Shown: positions 60,893 to 64,000 of the stretch, one piece after another
How positions within the stretch are numbered: position 1 is the stretch's first letter
Layout of the letters: each line of letters opens with the position of its first letter
NCBI RefSeq assembly: GCF_030269485.1
Contig: NZ_BSTL01000033.1
Span: 34,220 to 98,219, forward strand
From: Actinoplanes sp. NBRC 103695
Lineage (GTDB): Bacteria > Actinomycetota > Actinomycetes > Mycobacteriales > Micromonosporaceae
DNA: 64,000 nucleotides
Reading direction: 5' to 3'
Translations under genes and position numbers: made by a program
The notes under the pieces: model-generated
The model's input: only the letters and a program-made list of their open reading frames with translations
Database searches by the model: none
Told to the model about the DNA's origin: nothing

Positions 60893-61185
60893 TACTCGGC
60901 CAGCCTCCGCTCGATGTGCGCGACCTTGGCGTCGAGCGCGCCGGTGACACCCGGCCGGATGTCCGCCTTGATCACCACACTGACCCGGGGCGCCACCTCG
61001 GCCACGACGTCGACGGCCCGCTTGACCACGGCCATGACCTCGTCCCACTCACCTTCGATCGTGGTGAACATCGCATCCGTACGGTTGGGCAGCCCCGACT
61101 CCCGCACCACCCGCACCGCCTCAGCCACGGCGTCCCCGACCGATTCGCCCACGCCCAGAGGCGTCACAGAAAACGCAACCAACAT
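60892..61185 (-). CDS. MTH1187/DUF77 thiamine-binding-like protein
   Basis: The 97-residue product reads MLVAFSVTPLGVGESVGDAV, the family opening, with a C-terminal VSVVIKADIRPGVTGAL. Structures of the family are ferredoxin-like tetramers that bind thiamine-type ligands; the cellular role is unclear. It is coupled to the HAD gene, and thiamine phosphate handling would be a reasonable but unproven link. Confidence 0.85.
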   Translation of the reverse strand: MLVAFSVTPLGVGESVGDAVAEAVRVVRESGLPNRTDAMFTTIEGEWDEVMAVVKRAVDVVAEVAPRVSVVIKADIRPGVTGALDAKVAHIERRLAE

Positions 61186-61234
61186 CCACCCATGCTCCCC
61201 CACCAACACCCTCTTCGGCGTACGGATGGTGGCG

Positions 61235-61801
61235 TCAGTGTCGATCGTGGCTCTGGATCCAGGTGCGGAGGGCGGCGGCGGACTCGGCGGGGGTACGGCC
61301 CGTGGTGTCGATCGTCGTCACCGACCAGGACGGTGGCCAGCGGCTCCAGACCATCTCGGGCCAGGCGCCCCTGGTCAGGACCTCGGGGTGGTGTCCGGGG
61401 TCGGCGGCGTGGCCGCGATGCCACGCCGCCCAGTTGAGGAAGGCCTGACGCTGCCCGGGGGACCACTTGCCGGGGTCGCGACGGTCGAGGCGGCGGAGGC
61501 GTTCGTCGTCGGCCACGTCCAGCAGGCAGGCGGCCAGGCCGTTCAACAGGGGCGCGCTCGGTGCGGCCAGGACCTCGCCGATCGGGGACTGGCTCAGCAG
61601 GATCACGTCGACGCCGTCGGCCTGACAGGACAGCGCCCGTCGCAGCCAGGTTTCCAGGCTGCGTTGCCGCCAGACCAGGTCGGCGCCGTCGGGTACGCCG
61701 ATCTCGTCGAAGTCGTGCACCACCACGCCGGGAAGCTCGGCGCAGGCACGTGCCGCGGTCGTCTTGCCGGAACAACTGGAACCGGCCACCGACCAGAGCA
61801 T
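61235..61801 (-). CDS. P-loop kinase-like ATPase
   Basis: The 188-residue protein starts MLWSVAGSSCSGKTTAAR at the ATG at 61801 with Walker A GSSCSGKT. The following FDEIGVP and DVILLSQSPIGEVL segments resemble AAA/nucleoside-kinase-like P-loop proteins. The substrate is unknown. It lies 49 bp upstream of the DUF77 gene and may share its transcript. Confidence 0.8.
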   Translation of the reverse strand: MLWSVAGSSCSGKTTAARACAELPGVVVHDFDEIGVPDGADLVWRQRSLETWLRRALSCQADGVDVILLSQSPIGEVLAAPSAPLLNGLAACLLDVADDERLRRLDRRDPGKWSPGQRQAFLNWAAWHRGHAADPGHHPEVLTRGAWPEMVWSRWPPSWSVTTIDTTGRTPAESAAALRTWIQSHDRH

Positions 61802-61877
61802 GATCCGGAGCTTACGGTGCGGCGTCGTCTTGGTCGCGGTAGTACGCACGAACCCATAGTGATGGGATCATGACAAC

Positions 61878-62486
61878 ATGCTCACTGTTCTCGATGTGGT
61901 GCGGGGCGAGGCGGACGCGTTGGTCCGCGCGCTCGCTGACCTGCCGGCGGACGCCTGGGAGCGGCCCACCCGCTGCACGCCGTGGCTGGTGCGCGATGTC
62001 GTCGGGCATCTCGTCACCACGGTGTCGCGCCTGCCGGGGATGGTGGCGGGGGAGACGCCGTCGCGGGCGGACACCACGGCGGCCGGCTACTACCGGGCCG
62101 ACGAACGCTTCGGCCCGGACTCCGACGCCGAACGTGTCGAGTCGGCGCGGGGCCGGGCGGCCTCGGCTTCGCCGGGCGCGCTGACCGAGGAACTGGCCGG
62201 TGCGTGCCGGGAGGCCATCGAGGGGTGTGCAGGTCAGCCGGCCGGCCGGATCGTCCGTACCCGGCACGGTGACGCCATGTTGCTGACCGACTTCCTCACC
62301 ACCCGCGTCGTCGAACTCGCCCTGCACGGGCTGGACATCGCCGATGCCGCCGGCCGGCCGCCCTGGATCACCGCGGCCGCCACCGACCACCTGGTGCGGC
62401 TGCTCTTCCCGGACACGTCGCCGAAGCTGGCCCTGCTGCGTCTGGCCAGCGGGCGAGGTGCGGCGCCCGGACTCACCTTCGGCTGA
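61878..62486 (+). CDS. Mycothiol-dependent isomerase-like DinB protein
   Basis: This 202-residue four-helix protein of the maleylpyruvate isomerase N-terminal type has a helix with VRDVVGHLVTT, supplying the metal His, and VVELALHGLDIADA, with the second His. The family uses mycothiol, the low-molecular thiol of actinobacteria. The specific reaction is unknown. It is divergent from the P-loop gene. Confidence 0.85.
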   Translation: MLTVLDVVRGEADALVRALADLPADAWERPTRCTPWLVRDVVGHLVTTVSRLPGMVAGETPSRADTTAAGYYRADERFGPDSDAERVESARGRAASASPGALTEELAGACREAIEGCAGQPAGRIVRTRHGDAMLLTDFLTTRVVELALHGLDIADAAGRPPWITAAATDHLVRLLFPDTSPKLALLRLASGRGAAPGLTFG

Positions 62487-62582
62487 TCCGACCGTCCTGT
62501 GAGGACGGTCACCGCCAGGATAAATGTGCACACATCGTTCGGTGGATGTGCCGGGGGTGAGATCACCACTACGGTCCGTCCC

Positions 62583-62906
62583 ATGGCCTACCGTAACTAC
62601 ACCGCGAACGGTACGTATTGGACGGTTCACGAGCGTGACGGTGTCTTCTGGGTGATCCGCATCGACCCGTCCGGCGGAGGCCACGACTGGGAAGAGGTCT
62701 GGGGCGGATACGAGACGGCCGACGCGGCGGGCGGGGTCGCGGCGCAACTGGCCTACGCGCAGGGTCGCCGGGACGCGGCCGGCGAGCTACGCGGCAACAT
62801 GCAGCACGCGTTCGACCGGATCGGTCTCGGCACGATGCCGGTGCCGGCCCCGGCCAAGCCGGACGAGCTCCTCGGGGCCGACGACACCGGTCAATCCCCC
62901 GAGTGA
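62583..62906 (+). CDS. Small hypothetical protein, 107 residues
   Basis: No family is recognised. It starts MAYRNYTANGTYWTVHERDG and is rich in Trp and Tyr in its first half (WVIRIDPSGGGHDWEEVWGG), suggesting a small beta domain, with a helical second half ending PKPDELLGADD-like residues. There is no signal peptide. The plausible start is the ATG at 62583; the ORF is open further upstream, but that sequence looks noncoding. Confidence 0.55.
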   Translation: MAYRNYTANGTYWTVHERDGVFWVIRIDPSGGGHDWEEVWGGYETADAAGGVAAQLAYAQGRRDAAGELRGNMQHAFDRIGLGTMPVPAPAKPDELLGADDTGQSPE

Positions 62907-62942
62907 CATACAAACCTTCGCGTTCGCGATACGGTGCCGGAT

Positions 62943-63137
62943 GTGTCCGATCCATACGCATCTCTGCCCGATGACAACGACGAACCGGATCACTGGATAC
63001 TCGACGTGCCGGATGATTTCTACGGTGACGTCCAGGCCGAGCCGCACCTCCTTTATCTCACTCAGCGCGATCGCCCGTTGAGGCTCCGGCCGTTCGGCGG
63101 TTTCGACGAGGTCCCCGGCATGCGAACACCGAACTGA
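62943..63137 (+). CDS. Small acidic hypothetical protein, 64 residues
   Basis: It starts at a GTG, VSDPYASLPDDNDEPDHW, seven bases after a TACGGT -10 (62930-62935), which fits leaderless expression. It is strongly acidic, and the second half (VQAEPHLLYLTQRDRPLRL) may be a small beta sheet. The family is not recognised. The last codons and stop are duplicated as a 20-bp tandem unit. Confidence 0.5.
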   Translation: MSDPYASLPDDNDEPDHWILDVPDDFYGDVQAEPHLLYLTQRDRPLRLRPFGGFDEVPGMRTPN

Positions 63138-63158
63138 TCATGCGAACACTGAGCTGAC
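63119..63158. repeat. 20-bp duplication of a gene's 3' end
   Basis: CATGCGAACACCGAACTGAT (63119-63138) is followed directly by CATGCGAACACTGAGCTGAC (63139-63158), 17 of 20 bases matching. The first unit contains the stop codon of the preceding small gene. Confidence 0.88.
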
Positions 63159-63330
63159 GATGCCGCCACCTGGATGAAGTCGGCCCTTTACGCCGTTCCG
63201 CCGACGAACGGACCGCATCGCCCGCTGAACGCTCGAATGCGCGGCACGTCCGACGTATATCGGGCGACTTCACGGAGACGTTGAATGAGCGTCCAATGTG
63301 AATTCAGCGGAGCGATCGGAGGCTTTCATC

Positions 63331-63879
63331 ATGGCCGAAATCATCAATTCCGGTTGGCGTCGCAAGGGTGTGATCATCTCTGGGGCGCTGCTCGCGGCGG
63401 CGATGGTTCTCGCCTGCAGCAGCGGGAACACCGACACCGGTGAGACGGCCAAGGGCGATGCCGCCGTGGCGGCGGACGCGCCGTCGAAGGCCGGTGGTCC
63501 CGAGGGCGTCTACAAATTCGGGCAGACTGTCAAATTCCGCGACGGAAGTACGCTCACCGTCGGCAAGCCGGCGAAGTTCAAGCGGGCCGAATTCGCCGTC
63601 GGTGGCGAGAAGAAGGCGGTCCACCTGAAATTCAAGGCGACCTTCAAGAACAACACCGACGAGGTCTTCGACCCGGCTCTGACCACGGCGGCGGTGTCGG
63701 CCGGCGGAGAAGAAGGGGAATCGATCTTCCAGGAAGGATTGGACGCCCCGGACAACAAGGTTCTGCCGGGGAAGTCGGTGACCTGGTGGATGGGCTACGG
63801 AGTGCCCAACCAGAAAGATCTGCAGCTCGAGGTCAATGTCGGGTTCCTCGACTACGGCACGGTCATCTTCACGATCTAG
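63331..63879 (+). CDS. Secreted lipoprotein, DUF4352-like
   Basis: This 182-residue lipoprotein starts at an ATG with GGAGG 8 nt upstream. The signal peptide ends with the lipobox VLACSS. After a Gly/Ala linker a beta-sandwich-like domain follows (TVKFRDGSTLTVGKPAKF; VHLKFKATFKNNTDEVFDP; VNVGFLDYGTVIF). This pattern resembles the telokin-like DUF4352 family, often found near secreted antigens; the match is tentative. Confidence 0.75.
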   Translation: MAEIINSGWRRKGVIISGALLAAAMVLACSSGNTDTGETAKGDAAVAADAPSKAGGPEGVYKFGQTVKFRDGSTLTVGKPAKFKRAEFAVGGEKKAVHLKFKATFKNNTDEVFDPALTTAAVSAGGEEGESIFQEGLDAPDNKVLPGKSVTWWMGYGVPNQKDLQLEVNVGFLDYGTVIFTI

Positions 63880-63926
63880 CCTCGACCCTTCGTTAAGGGG
63901 TGTCCAAGGACTGGGCAGAAACGAAG

Positions 63927-63993
63927 AAGTGCCTTCTGATCAGGGAAAATAGGACTTGCTGAGGGTCCAAGTTTCCTGTCACGGAAGGCACTT
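63927..63993. mobile_element. Probable end of an insertion sequence, cut by window edge
   Basis: AAGTGCCTTC (63927-63936) and GAAGGCACTT (63984-63993) are inverted copies around an AT-richer segment (CAGGGAAAATAGGACTTGCT). This base composition and arrangement differ from the surrounding genome and resemble the non-coding left end of an IS1380-type element. The transposase would lie beyond 64000, so this is inference. Confidence 0.35.
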
Positions 63994-64000
63994 GCAGGGT

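Overview
The window is about 64 kb of very GC-rich chromosomal DNA. It shows GTG and TTG starts, start/stop overlaps, likely leaderless genes and the conserved actinobacterial block rne-rplU-rpmA-obgE ... comEA-comEC-holA-rpsT-lepA-hemW-hrcA-dnaJ-rsmE-HIT-phoH-ybeY-CNNM-era-recO-uppS. The mycothiol-type DinB protein and the protein families present suggest a filamentous actinobacterium of the Micromonosporaceae, Actinoplanes-like. That placement is an inference; no rRNA gene is present to confirm it.

Layout: 1-3000 holds a cut-off membrane protein and the dTDP-sugar pair rfbA-rfbB. 3070-9974 holds a DUF2344 protein, RNase E/G, L21, L27 and Obg. 10031-15232 is a variable stretch with a truncated acetyltransferase, a tryptophanyl-tRNA synthetase behind a Trp-codon attenuator, aminopeptidase N and a hybrid kinase. 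15247-18340 is nadD-rsfS-phosphatase-lipoprotein-DegV. 18864-25360 holds a PrmC-like methyltransferase, the DNA-uptake genes comEA/comEC and holA. 27685-41019 is the translation and heat-shock block, with insertions such as a sensor protein and a phosphotransferase. 41020-47100 is a 6-kb accessory insertion between rsmE and the HIT gene: an ECF sigma remnant, an ArsR/VOC operon, a family 3 glycosidase, a noncoding island bounded by 113-bp inverted repeats, and an SDR. 47125-58756 returns to the core block, with an intein inside PhoH. 59037-63879 holds small accessory genes, and the right edge looks like the end of an insertion sequence.

The most notable points are: (1) PhoH carries a 347-residue LAGLIDADG intein with Ala at position 1 and a Trp/Cys/Thr set that fits class 3 inteins. 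(2) trpS (minus strand) is preceded by a 12-codon leader ORF with tandem Trp codons and a mutually exclusive hairpin set, which is textbook ribosome-mediated attenuation. (3) An arsR promoter has a 16-bp perfect palindrome as its spacer, and its -10 box contains the stop codon of the upstream gene. (4) A 1.1-kb noncoding island is built of nested inverted and tandem repeats. (5) Minisatellites repeatedly arise from or touch the 3' ends of genes (rfbB, degV, the 32519 sensor gene, the sigma remnant, the 62943 gene), as if stop-codon regions were hot spots for tandem duplication.
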